A stretch of DNA of 11,881 nt from an uncultured Clostridia bacterium (GTDB taxonomy: Bacteria; Bacillota; Clostridia; Christensenellales; Aristaeellaceae). The position numbers were made by a program, and so were the translations under genes. A model generated the notes under the pieces. That model did not search any database. It saw only the letters and a list, made by a program, of their open reading frames with translations, and was not told the DNA's origin. Where the stretch lies: the NCBI GenBank assembly GCA_946409855.1, contig CAMJXZ010000067.1, positions 1 to 11,881 on the forward strand. The letters run 5' to 3'. Shown piece after piece: positions 1 to 5,688 of this stretch. The first letter of the stretch is position 1. Each line of letters starts with the position of its first letter.

Positions 1-21
1 AAAAACAGGAACCGGCGGGGA

Positions 22-444
22 TCAGCTGTCCATGATGAGGTCGTGCTTGCCGTTCCTGTTCGGGGTCGAAAGACACACATGGAATTGCCTGTTGCACAGG
101 TTCATCTTGCCGCAGTAAATCCCGTTCTTCTCCTGCCACTGATCGCCGTACCAGGAGAGGAGGCAGCCCATTTCGTGCCCGTCCGGGGCCAGCTCGCCGT
201 CCCAGAACATACCGCCTACGGCGGTGTCGAGCTTTTCAAGCGTGAGCTTTTCCAGCTCGCCCGGGTTCGCGCGCTCCGCCTTGAGCGCCGCGGCGGCCTG
301 GGTCAGTTCGTCCTCCGTAACGTCGAAGGACAGGCCGCGGGCGACCTCGGCGGCCTCCTTCGGGGTCTTTTCCCGCAGCTGCTCCTGCAGCGCTTCGTCC
401 GTGTCGAGCAGCTTCAGAAATTCAATCGCCTGTTTCTTTGCCAT
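22..444 (-). CDS. Nif11-leader RiPP precursor peptide with a four-Cys core
   Basis: Likely a ribosomally made precursor peptide that is modified by the upstream radical SAM enzyme and cut after a double glycine. The 140-residue product has a Nif11-like leader (residues 1-78): an amphipathic start (MAKKQAIEFLKLL), a charged middle, and the family-typical end EKLTLEKLDTAVGG. The C-terminal core (79-140, 62 residues) is rich in Gly, Asn, Trp and Tyr. Its four Cys are at residues 94, 111, 117 and 124. I chose the ATG at 444 because AAGGAG (454-459) lies 9 nt upstream and the Nif11 homology begins there; an in-frame ATG at 489 has no such support. It is the last visible gene of the radical SAM-Fic operon, 73 bp after the Fic stop, with a hairpin in that gap. 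Family assignment is by motif reading. The modification and final product are unknown. A run of five T follows the stop on this strand at the window edge, but no complete terminator stem is visible. Confidence 0.85.
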   Translation of the reverse strand: MAKKQAIEFLKLLDTDEALQEQLREKTPKEAAEVARGLSFDVTEDELTQAAAALKAERANPGELEKLTLEKLDTAVGGMFWDGELAPDGHEMGCLLSWYGDQWQEKNGIYCGKMNLCNRQFHVCLSTPNRNGKHDLIMDS

Positions 445-469
445 ATACCGTTTCTCCTTTTCTGCGGTC

Positions 470-487
470 GTCCCGCGTGAGCGGGAC
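470..487 (-). other. Perfect hairpin upstream of the Nif11 precursor gene
   Basis: GTCCCGC and GCGGGAC form a perfect 7-bp GC-rich stem with a 4-nt loop, placed between the Fic stop (518) and the precursor ribosome binding site (454-459). No T-run follows on the minus strand, so it is not a classic terminator. It could be an mRNA-stabilising or processing structure that raises precursor output relative to the enzymes, or a weak attenuator. The hairpin is directly visible; its role is inferred. Confidence 0.6.
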
Positions 488-517
488 ACAGTGTTGTCAT
501 TTTGATTTCCAGCGGTG

Positions 518-1366
518 TCATGCGCCGCTTTGCGATGCGATCAGGAGCCTGTTCTGCGCCAGCCCGAGTACGCGCAGCAGCAGGCCGCCAAAGCCGGAAA
601 GATCCTCCCGTTCGGCATTCACGCGGCTTTCCGCCTCCGTGAGCAGCGGCCGGTTTGCCTGCAGCCGTTCGAGGAAAGACAAAAGCACCGGTTCTGAATA
701 CGCTCCGGAGAGCAGGGCGCAGGTCAGCATCCGCAGCGTTCGGCCGTTGCCGTCACAGAACGGATGGATCCTGCCGAACAGGAAGAACGCGCATACCGCC
801 CTCGCTTCCGGCGGGACGTCCGCGCGGATCCAGCGAAGCAGGCCTTCCGTTTCCCGCGGGATCTCTCTGGGGGGTACAGTCTCCCAGCCGCGGGGGACTT
901 CGCCGCCGGGCTGTCCGCCCGTGAACGGGATACGCTCCCCTTCCCGCCGGAAATGCGCAGGCAGGCCGCCGCCGACGCCCGGGTCCGACATGGTCGCGCT
1001 CGTCCACAGGGTGAGGAGATCTTTGGGCGCGCGCGGCAAAGCCGCGCCGCTCCGGAGATACAGCAGCACGCGGGCCCTTTCCCGCAGGTCCCGTACGGTC
1101 CGGCCGTCCCCGGGAACGGAAAGCACGTCCCTGCAGCACGCCTCCGTATCGGGCTGCGCGCCCCGGAAGGATATCAGGGGATTCGAGTCTCCCGCAATCA
1201 GACGGCACAGCAGAAGCTCCCGCTCCTCGCCGCGGGGGAGAAGGGTGGAAAGGCGGCGTTCCCTCGCCCGCACCGCTTCCAGCGTTTGCAGCCACTGCGC
1301 CGTGGGCGTGAACACGCGGCCGTCCACCCCGGTGACGATGGGCCTGCCCTTCCTGTCCGCGCTCAC
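518..1366 (-). CDS. Fic-domain protein (putative AMP/NMP transferase) in the RiPP operon
   Basis: Fic enzymes usually transfer AMP (or another nucleotide or phosphate group) from a nucleotide to a hydroxyl side chain. The 282-residue product carries a complete Fic active-site motif at 201-212, HPFCDGNGRTLR, matching HPFx(D/E)GNGRxxR, with catalytic His201 and Arg209/Arg212. The helices around it (175-265) fit the all-alpha Fic fold. I chose the GTG start at 1366 because it overlaps the radical SAM stop as GTGA, implying translational coupling. An upstream in-frame ATG at 1558 only adds Arg-rich residues read out of frame from the radical SAM gene. Near residues 54-61 (CRLIAGDS) the sequence resembles the N-terminal inhibitory helix ([S/T]xxxE[G/N]), but Ala stands where the inhibitory Glu would be; this alignment is by eye. 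The operon context suggests that the substrate is the peptide, the maturase or a cellular target of the product. Stand-alone housekeeping Fic function is possible, but the overlap argues against it. Confidence 0.82.
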   Translation of the reverse strand: MSADRKGRPIVTGVDGRVFTPTAQWLQTLEAVRARERRLSTLLPRGEERELLLCRLIAGDSNPLISFRGAQPDTEACCRDVLSVPGDGRTVRDLRERARVLLYLRSGAALPRAPKDLLTLWTSATMSDPGVGGGLPAHFRREGERIPFTGGQPGGEVPRGWETVPPREIPRETEGLLRWIRADVPPEARAVCAFFLFGRIHPFCDGNGRTLRMLTCALLSGAYSEPVLLSFLERLQANRPLLTEAESRVNAEREDLSGFGGLLLRVLGLAQNRLLIASQSGA

Positions 1367-2820
1367 AGGCAGCTGGGGATCCCTTCCGCGGACGCCGCTT
1401 TTTTTCCGGCCGCGGGGGGATGCTGCTTCAGGTACGCCGCGAGCGCCGGATCGGCAGCCGCGCGGATACGTTCCTCCCAGCCGCCGCAGAAGAAGCTGCA
1501 GGCGTCGGGATCGGCGCCGCAGTAGCCTCTTCCGGCGATGAGGGCGCTGTTCCTGCACCCGCCGCTGCAGCGGTCTACGTATTCACAGGACCTGCACTCG
1601 CCGTTCCCGTTCCGCACGTCGCCCACCGTGGTGTAGCTCAGCCTTACGTATTCCGAATCGGTGAGGATCTCCCTGAGCGGCCTGTCGTACAGGCTGCTCA
1701 GGCTTCCCGCGATCCCGCAGTCGCACATGCCCTGACAGGGGGAAACGAGGCCGTCCGGGCCGATATAGAACGTATCGCCCAGAACACCGCAGGCCAGTGT
1801 ACGGCCTTCAGCATCCGGCGCGACTTCCCGGTGATAGACGGAGAACCATTTGTCCTCCCCGGGCGTGTAAGAGAACGCCCCGGAGAGCGTCAGCGCAAGG
1901 GGCGCGCCATCGGCAAAATACTGCGGGATGTAGGCGGCGAAAACGGACAGCTCCTCTTCCCGCGTAAGCTTCAATGCCTCCGCCTCCGCCGCTTTCCATT
2001 CGCCCAGGTCCATGATCGCGCCGCACTTTACGCCGCTCACGCCCAGGGAGGCCAGGAAGTTGACGGTGCCGCGCAGGACGGACGCGTTTTTGCGGTGCAG
2101 GCACATGGATACCGCGGTGCCGTACCCGCGCGCCTGCAGCAGCCGCAGCGCCCTTACGGTGCGCTCCTCCGCGCCGGGGACGCCGCGCAGATAGTCGTGA
2201 CAGCCGATGCCGTCGAAGCTCAGCTGAAAGCCGGGGCGGACGCCGCGCGCTTCCAGCATGTCCAGGAACGGCCCGTCCACGAGCCAGCCGTTCGTGTAGA
2301 TGGTTTCCAGAGCGATCCCGCGCTCGTTCAAAAGGCTCACGATTTCCGGAAGGTCGTCCCGGATCAGGGGCTCGCCGCCCGTGATCTCCACGTTAAACAC
2401 GCCGCATTCTGCCAGCTGCTCTACCGTCCGGACGAGCTGCTCGTGCGTGGGCGAGCCGTGCTTCGCGTGAGGCGCGGACATGAAGCAGTGCCGGCATTTG
2501 AGATTGCACGCGCCGGTGACGGACCAATGGGCGACCCGGCGGTACCTTGCCGGATAGGTGCGGTATTTCTGGTCCTCCCGCAGGAAGTCCCACAGACCGG
2601 CCCGCCGGACGACGCCTTCGCGCTCAAGCTGCTCCAGGAATTGCGCTTCCCGGCCGGTCAGCCGCTCCGTTTCGATCTCCTGCGCGGCGTCGCACAGCAT
2701 CAGGAGCCGGTAGAGCGTTTCGTCAAAGAACAGCGCGCTGCGGGCCTTCGTATCGTAAATGCCGTACGGCGCGCCATGCCATCCGCGAAACCGGTATCGC
2801 CTGTCGAGCAGGTATTTCAT
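1363..2820 (-). CDS. SPASM-domain radical SAM peptide maturase
   Basis: A radical SAM enzyme that probably modifies the Nif11-type precursor encoded in the same operon. The 485-residue product has an N-terminal region (about 1-90) that may include a small winged-helix peptide-recognition domain. The cluster motif CNLKCRHC follows (Cys105, Cys109, Cys112; CX3CX2C), then the SAM-binding GGEP (148-151) and the barrel. The C-terminal SPASM domain has Cys344, Cys362, Cys366 and Cys368, then CX2CX5CX3C at Cys409/412/418/422, then Cys434, Cys441 and Cys445, enough for two auxiliary Fe-S clusters. The ATG at 2820 is chosen because AAGGAG (2830-2835) lies 9 nt upstream; an ATG at 2844 lies before that site. 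It is the first gene of the operon, below a near-consensus promoter, and its stop overlaps the Fic start. Known SPASM maturases make thioether, C-C or epimerised residues; which one applies here cannot be told from sequence. Confidence 0.92.
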   Translation of the reverse strand: MKYLLDRRYRFRGWHGAPYGIYDTKARSALFFDETLYRLLMLCDAAQEIETERLTGREAQFLEQLEREGVVRRAGLWDFLREDQKYRTYPARYRRVAHWSVTGACNLKCRHCFMSAPHAKHGSPTHEQLVRTVEQLAECGVFNVEITGGEPLIRDDLPEIVSLLNERGIALETIYTNGWLVDGPFLDMLEARGVRPGFQLSFDGIGCHDYLRGVPGAEERTVRALRLLQARGYGTAVSMCLHRKNASVLRGTVNFLASLGVSGVKCGAIMDLGEWKAAEAEALKLTREEELSVFAAYIPQYFADGAPLALTLSGAFSYTPGEDKWFSVYHREVAPDAEGRTLACGVLGDTFYIGPDGLVSPCQGMCDCGIAGSLSSLYDRPLREILTDSEYVRLSYTTVGDVRNGNGECRSCEYVDRCSGGCRNSALIAGRGYCGADPDACSFFCGGWEERIRAAADPALAAYLKQHPPAAGKKAASAEGIPSCL

Positions 2821-2853
2821 ACGCCGACGCTCCTTCTGCCACATCCTGGTACC

Positions 2854-2882
2854 ATTATAGCAAAACAGGCGCAGTTGTGCAA
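2854..2882 (-). promoter_or_regulatory. Sigma-A promoter of the radical SAM-Fic-Nif11 operon
   Basis: On the minus strand TTGCAC (-35, 2877-2882) and TATAAT (-10, 2854-2859) are separated by exactly 17 bp. This leaves a short leader of about 25 nt before the radical SAM ATG. Near-consensus elements suggest strong basal transcription unless repressed. Confidence 0.8.
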
Positions 2883-3125
2883 GGGAAAGCTATGCGCGGA
2901 CACTGTCAGGTTCTTGCGGGATTCCGCGGTCTCTTTCCTGTTCAGGACAGTGTACCCATCCGGAAGCCGGATTTGTCGGATACCCCGGAGCCGCCGAATA
3001 CGCGCTTTGTTCCGCATCCTGCCGGCAGGACCGCTGTCATCCGGCAGACGATCCCGGGGCTGACCGCCGGCCGGCGGCAAACGGGATTTTTCTTCATCTG
3101 CGTCCACGCCTTTTTCCGCTGTTTT
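2883..3125. other. Geneless palindrome-rich spacer between two operons
   Basis: This stretch between the amidase stop and the radical SAM promoter has no credible gene. It holds several palindromes: CCGCCGGCCGGCGG (3064-3077), TCCTGCCGGCAGGA (3017-3030), ATCCGG/CCGGAT with a 3-nt loop (2958-2972), and a wider inverted repeat ACACTGTC/GACAGTGT (2900-2907 and 2946-2953). None is followed by a T-run on the minus strand, so no standard terminator for the amidase operon can be called. The 2900-2953 repeat lies just upstream of the -35 box and could bind a regulator. Confidence 0.5.
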
Positions 3126-3926
3126 TCAGGCCTCTGCGGCTGCAAAGCAGTGCTTTTTGACATTGGCAAAGTCGTGCTCCAGCGCGTAGTAGACCGCGTT
3201 TTCATTCCCGGAATACACAAAGGAGATCCGGGTGCCCCATCTGCCCGTCTGTTGGACCGCTTCCAGAAGCTTCAGCCCGTCCTGCGCGGAAAAGCTTTCG
3301 TCGCTTTCCCGGAGGATCGACAGGGCGGTATCATACCGGTCTTTCCCGTAGTATCCGAAGTTTTCGGGGGTAAAGTCTCCCGGCAGTTCCAGGACGGCAA
3401 AATTGCTCATGGCGGCGTAGGGACCGGAAAGGACGGCGCAGCCGTTCCCGGGCTCAACAACCAGAATGTGGCCTTCCGCGTCGCTCATCAGCGAATGCAT
3501 CCCCATGTCGGGAATGCCGACGGCCCCCTGCGGCAGGTTGACGACCTTCTTTTCGCGCGCCAGCTCTTCGACTTCCCGCAGGGTGTATTTGCCGCGGATG
3601 AAGGCATCCGCCAGGTGATACAGCGGCACACAGTTTTCCCCGATCTCAAACGGCGCTTTGGCAAAGCGCATGTTGTTCAGCTGGTTGGCAAACCGGCCGT
3701 ACCGGTTCACGCCGTGGAGGCGAAGCATCCCCTGCTCAAAATCCGTATACGTCCGCGGGACAGCGATCCCTTCCGGGACGCCGGCGGCCGCCTTCCCATT
3801 CATGCGGAGCGTGACCGCGAACTGCGCTTCATCCATCAGCAGCTGCCAGTCCATGGCTTCCGAGCTGATGTCCATGTTAAACCCGCAGACGTAGTCATCC
3901 CCGTACCGTACAAACGCCGTGCACAT
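3126..3926 (-). CDS. Ntn-type linear amide hydrolase, choloylglycine hydrolase family
   Basis: Predicted to cleave a non-peptide C-N amide bond, as bile salt hydrolases, penicillin V acylases and N-acyl-homoserine-lactone acylases do. The 266-residue protein begins MCTAF, so Met removal exposes Cys2 as N-terminal nucleophile. GFNMDI follows, with Asp19 as the conserved Asp; the usual Arg of GRNMD is replaced by Phe16. Asn175 (SNF) and Arg197 (KDRYDTAL) are candidates for the conserved Asn and Arg of the family, and RISFVYS (233-239) resembles the C-terminal beta strand region. It is shorter than typical bile salt hydrolases (about 320-330 residues), so substrate assignment to bile acids is not justified. 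GGAGG lies 6 nt before the ATG and directly follows the methyltransferase stop, which is only 11 bp away, so the two are cotranscribed. No signal peptide is seen; it is likely cytoplasmic. Confidence 0.85.
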   Translation of the reverse strand: MCTAFVRYGDDYVCGFNMDISSEAMDWQLLMDEAQFAVTLRMNGKAAAGVPEGIAVPRTYTDFEQGMLRLHGVNRYGRFANQLNNMRFAKAPFEIGENCVPLYHLADAFIRGKYTLREVEELAREKKVVNLPQGAVGIPDMGMHSLMSDAEGHILVVEPGNGCAVLSGPYAAMSNFAVLELPGDFTPENFGYYGKDRYDTALSILRESDESFSAQDGLKLLEAVQQTGRWGTRISFVYSGNENAVYYALEHDFANVKKHCFAAAEA

Positions 3927-3937
3927 CGTGATCCTCC

Positions 3938-4867
3938 TTATCTTTCATCCTGCCGCTTCCGGACGGCCAGGCAATAGCCGACGCCTTCCGGCGCGTTCAT
4001 GCCGTGCCCCGGGTGGCGGAGATTGTATTCCTGAAAGAACGCTTCGGCCGCGGCGGCGGCGTTCAGGTGTTCCTTCACCGCGAAGCCCGCTTCGTGAAGC
4101 ATGGCTTCCAGTTCACCGGGCGCATACTTCGCTTTCATTTCTTCTCCCGCGGCCGCGGCGAGCTGCCGGGTGCGCCGCGCCTCTGCGCCTTCTTCGCGGA
4201 GGGGATAATCAAAACAGACGGACGACCCTTCGCAGGCGATCCCGGCGATCGTCCGGAGCAGGTCCGCGAACGCCTCTTTTGTCAGATAGTAGCTGATGCC
4301 GAGCAGGCTGCCGAAGGACAGGCGCTTTTCGTCCAATCCGGCCTCCGGCAGCTTTTCTTTCCACGAGGGCCGGGACAGGTCGCAGCCGATGGATTGCACC
4401 CTGCAGACCGGATGAAGCCCCGCGGCCGCGATGCGTTTCTGCCGGTCCGCGATCATGTCCGGCCGGTCCAGTTCAAATACGGCAAGCGCCGGATTGTCCG
4501 TCCGCAGGGAAAACGTATCGTACCCGCAGGCGTACAGGACGATCTGCCTGCATCCGGCGTGGACGGCATGATTGATGGCCCGCTCGCAAAAGGCGCTCCT
4601 GGCCAGGACGGACGGCGCGAGCTGGCGGTCCATGATCAGCCGCAGCGCTTCTTCCGGCGAGCCCTCAAACCCCGGCGCGAAGAACCGGATCCCCTGGCTC
4701 ATATGATGGGCAATGGCGTCGTATTCGTCTTTCGTCAGCATCCGCTCCGCGACCGGATCCGCGAATACCGGGGGGCTGCAGTTCCTGCACTGGTACGCTC
4801 TGGCAAAAGCGCTGACCAGCGCGGTCATGTTGTTTATGCCGATTCCTCCCGTCCCTTTCAAGTCCAT
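3938..4867 (-). CDS. SAM-dependent methyltransferase, leucine carboxyl methyltransferase (LCM) family
   Basis: A class I methyltransferase of the bacterial LCM-like group, members of which methylate small molecules, often carboxyl or hydroxyl groups. Visible family features of the 309-residue product are TALVSAFARAYQ near the N-terminus (15-26), the SAM-binding strand and loop QIVLYACGYDTFSLR (108-122, where relatives have a GAGxDT-like motif), the acidic strand FELDRP (131-136) and the late SFGSLLGISYYLT (184-196). The start at 4867 is provisional: GGAG lies 12 nt upstream, and a second in-frame ATG at 4828 has GGAGG 16 nt upstream, so neither spacing is ideal. It lies 56 bp after the TetR stop and 11 bp before the amidase start, in one operon. 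The substrate may be the same molecule the amidase handles and TetR senses; that is inference. Confidence 0.83.
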   Translation of the reverse strand: MDLKGTGGIGINNMTALVSAFARAYQCRNCSPPVFADPVAERMLTKDEYDAIAHHMSQGIRFFAPGFEGSPEEALRLIMDRQLAPSVLARSAFCERAINHAVHAGCRQIVLYACGYDTFSLRTDNPALAVFELDRPDMIADRQKRIAAAGLHPVCRVQSIGCDLSRPSWKEKLPEAGLDEKRLSFGSLLGISYYLTKEAFADLLRTIAGIACEGSSVCFDYPLREEGAEARRTRQLAAAAGEEMKAKYAPGELEAMLHEAGFAVKEHLNAAAAAEAFFQEYNLRHPGHGMNAPEGVGYCLAVRKRQDER

Positions 4868-4923
4868 GAACAGATACGTCTCCGGCGCCGTGCCGGACCC
4901 AACGGCGGCAAAAACGCTGAATG

Positions 4924-5526
4924 CTACGCCGGTTCTTCCGTTCCGTAAATTCTGATGAAATGCCGGCTGAACGCTTCGATCCGCGCGACGGCGGCCTCCG
5001 TTTTTTCTGGTTCCCGGTCGCACAGGCGGATCAGGGCCGAGATCGGCGCGGTATAGGCGAAAGCCAGCATCTCGGGATCATCCCGGCGCAGCAGCCCCTT
5101 GTCCATCATCCCGGAAAAGATAGGGGTGAACATCCCGGTCAGGCCGGTCAGGAAATGCTTTGTCGCCAGATCCCGGGCGCGGCCGTCCCGGAACTGCTCG
5201 ATGGTCAGCAGTTTCCTCGTCATGACGATCTTCTCGTCATGGATGGTGAAATGAACCATCCGCATGGTCATCTGTACCAGCGCTTCCGGCGTGTCCGGCA
5301 CGGGCGGAAGCCGGTCCGGGGAGCCGAAGCGCTCGCCGTAATAGGCGGTCATTTCATCCAGCAGGGCGTTCCAGATTTCTTCTTTGCTGGCAAAGTGGCG
5401 GTACATCGCCGACTTGGCCAGTCCCAGGGACGCCGTGAACGCGCGGATATTCGTCCCCGCGTACCCGTTCTGGGAAAACTGCTCCAGCGCGGATGACAGG
5501 ATTTTTTCCCTGGTATCCTTCGCCAT
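4924..5526 (-). CDS. TetR-family transcriptional repressor
   Basis: A 200-residue ligand-responsive regulator. The N-terminal helix-turn-helix is clear: TREKILSSALEQFSQNGYAG (5-24), then TNIRAFTASLGLAKSAMYRH (25-44) and FASKEEIW (45-52). The C-terminal half (about 60-195) is the variable helical ligand-binding and dimer domain. The ATG at 5526 is chosen because GGAGGTGATC sits 7 nt upstream; an in-frame ATG at 5568 would fall inside the promoter. Two palindromic operators overlap its own promoter, so it almost certainly represses itself and the downstream methyltransferase and amidase. The inducer cannot be read from sequence. Confidence 0.93.
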   Translation of the reverse strand: MAKDTREKILSSALEQFSQNGYAGTNIRAFTASLGLAKSAMYRHFASKEEIWNALLDEMTAYYGERFGSPDRLPPVPDTPEALVQMTMRMVHFTIHDEKIVMTRKLLTIEQFRDGRARDLATKHFLTGLTGMFTPIFSGMMDKGLLRRDDPEMLAFAYTAPISALIRLCDREPEKTEAAVARIEAFSRHFIRIYGTEEPA

Positions 5527-5545
5527 GCGATCACCTCCGTAAAAC

Positions 5546-5561
5546 GTGACCAATCGGTCAC
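5546..5561. promoter_or_regulatory. TetR operator 2 (promoter-proximal)
   Basis: GTGACCAATCGGTCAC has perfect 6-bp arms GTGACC/GGTCAC around a 4-bp centre. It lies 7 bp downstream of the -10 box, over or next to the transcription start, where bound repressor would block initiation. The same arms recur in operator 1. Confidence 0.75.
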
Positions 5562-5568
5562 ATCTCAC

Positions 5569-5597
5569 ATTATAGTGAACGACCGGTCACATGTCAA
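5569..5597 (-). promoter_or_regulatory. Consensus sigma-A promoter of the TetR operon
   Basis: The minus strand reads TTGACA (5592-5597), a 17-bp spacer and TATAAT (5569-5574), a perfect match to consensus in both boxes and spacing. The spacer is almost wholly filled by operator 1. Confidence 0.92.
5575..5590. promoter_or_regulatory. TetR operator 1 (in the -35/-10 spacer)
   Basis: GTGAACGACCGGTCAC pairs arms GTGAAC and GGTCAC with one mismatch from the perfect palindrome of operator 2. It fits exactly between the -35 and -10 boxes, centred 29 bp from operator 2. Two sites suggest tight or cooperative autorepression. Confidence 0.75.
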
Positions 5598-5628
5598 GGC
5601 GCCGGATGATGTTTTCCGCGCGGCACGC

Positions 5629-5664
5629 AAAAACAGCCGGACAGCTGTTCAGGCAGTCCGGCTG
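5629..5664 (-). terminator. Rho-independent terminator of the GH5 transcription unit
   Basis: Reading the minus strand, CAGCCGGAC (5656-5664) pairs perfectly with GTCCGGCTG (5634-5642) across a 13-nt loop, and TTTTT follows at once (5629-5633). It lies 24 bp after the GH5 stop and just before the TetR promoter, separating the two operons. Confidence 0.88.
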
Positions 5665-5688
5665 CATTGGATGGAGCGGTTATTCAGT

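Noticed and set aside
1..24. Terminator after the precursor gene
   Set aside because: A TTTTT run is present on the minus strand at 1-5, but no matching stem is visible before the window ends.
438..1541. Long plus-strand open frame opposite the Fic gene
   Set aside because: Its product is dominated by Arg, Ser and Pro, has no domain, and lies antisense to a gene with a complete Fic motif; such frames are expected in GC-rich DNA.
1367..1558. N-terminal extension of the Fic gene to an ATG at 1558
   Set aside because: The extension is entirely inside the radical SAM coding region in another frame and gives a very Arg-rich sequence; the GTG overlapping the stop is a better start.
1420..3063. 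547-residue plus-strand open frame opposite the radical SAM gene
   Set aside because: It mirrors the radical SAM codons, runs over the promoter region and shows no recognisable motif.
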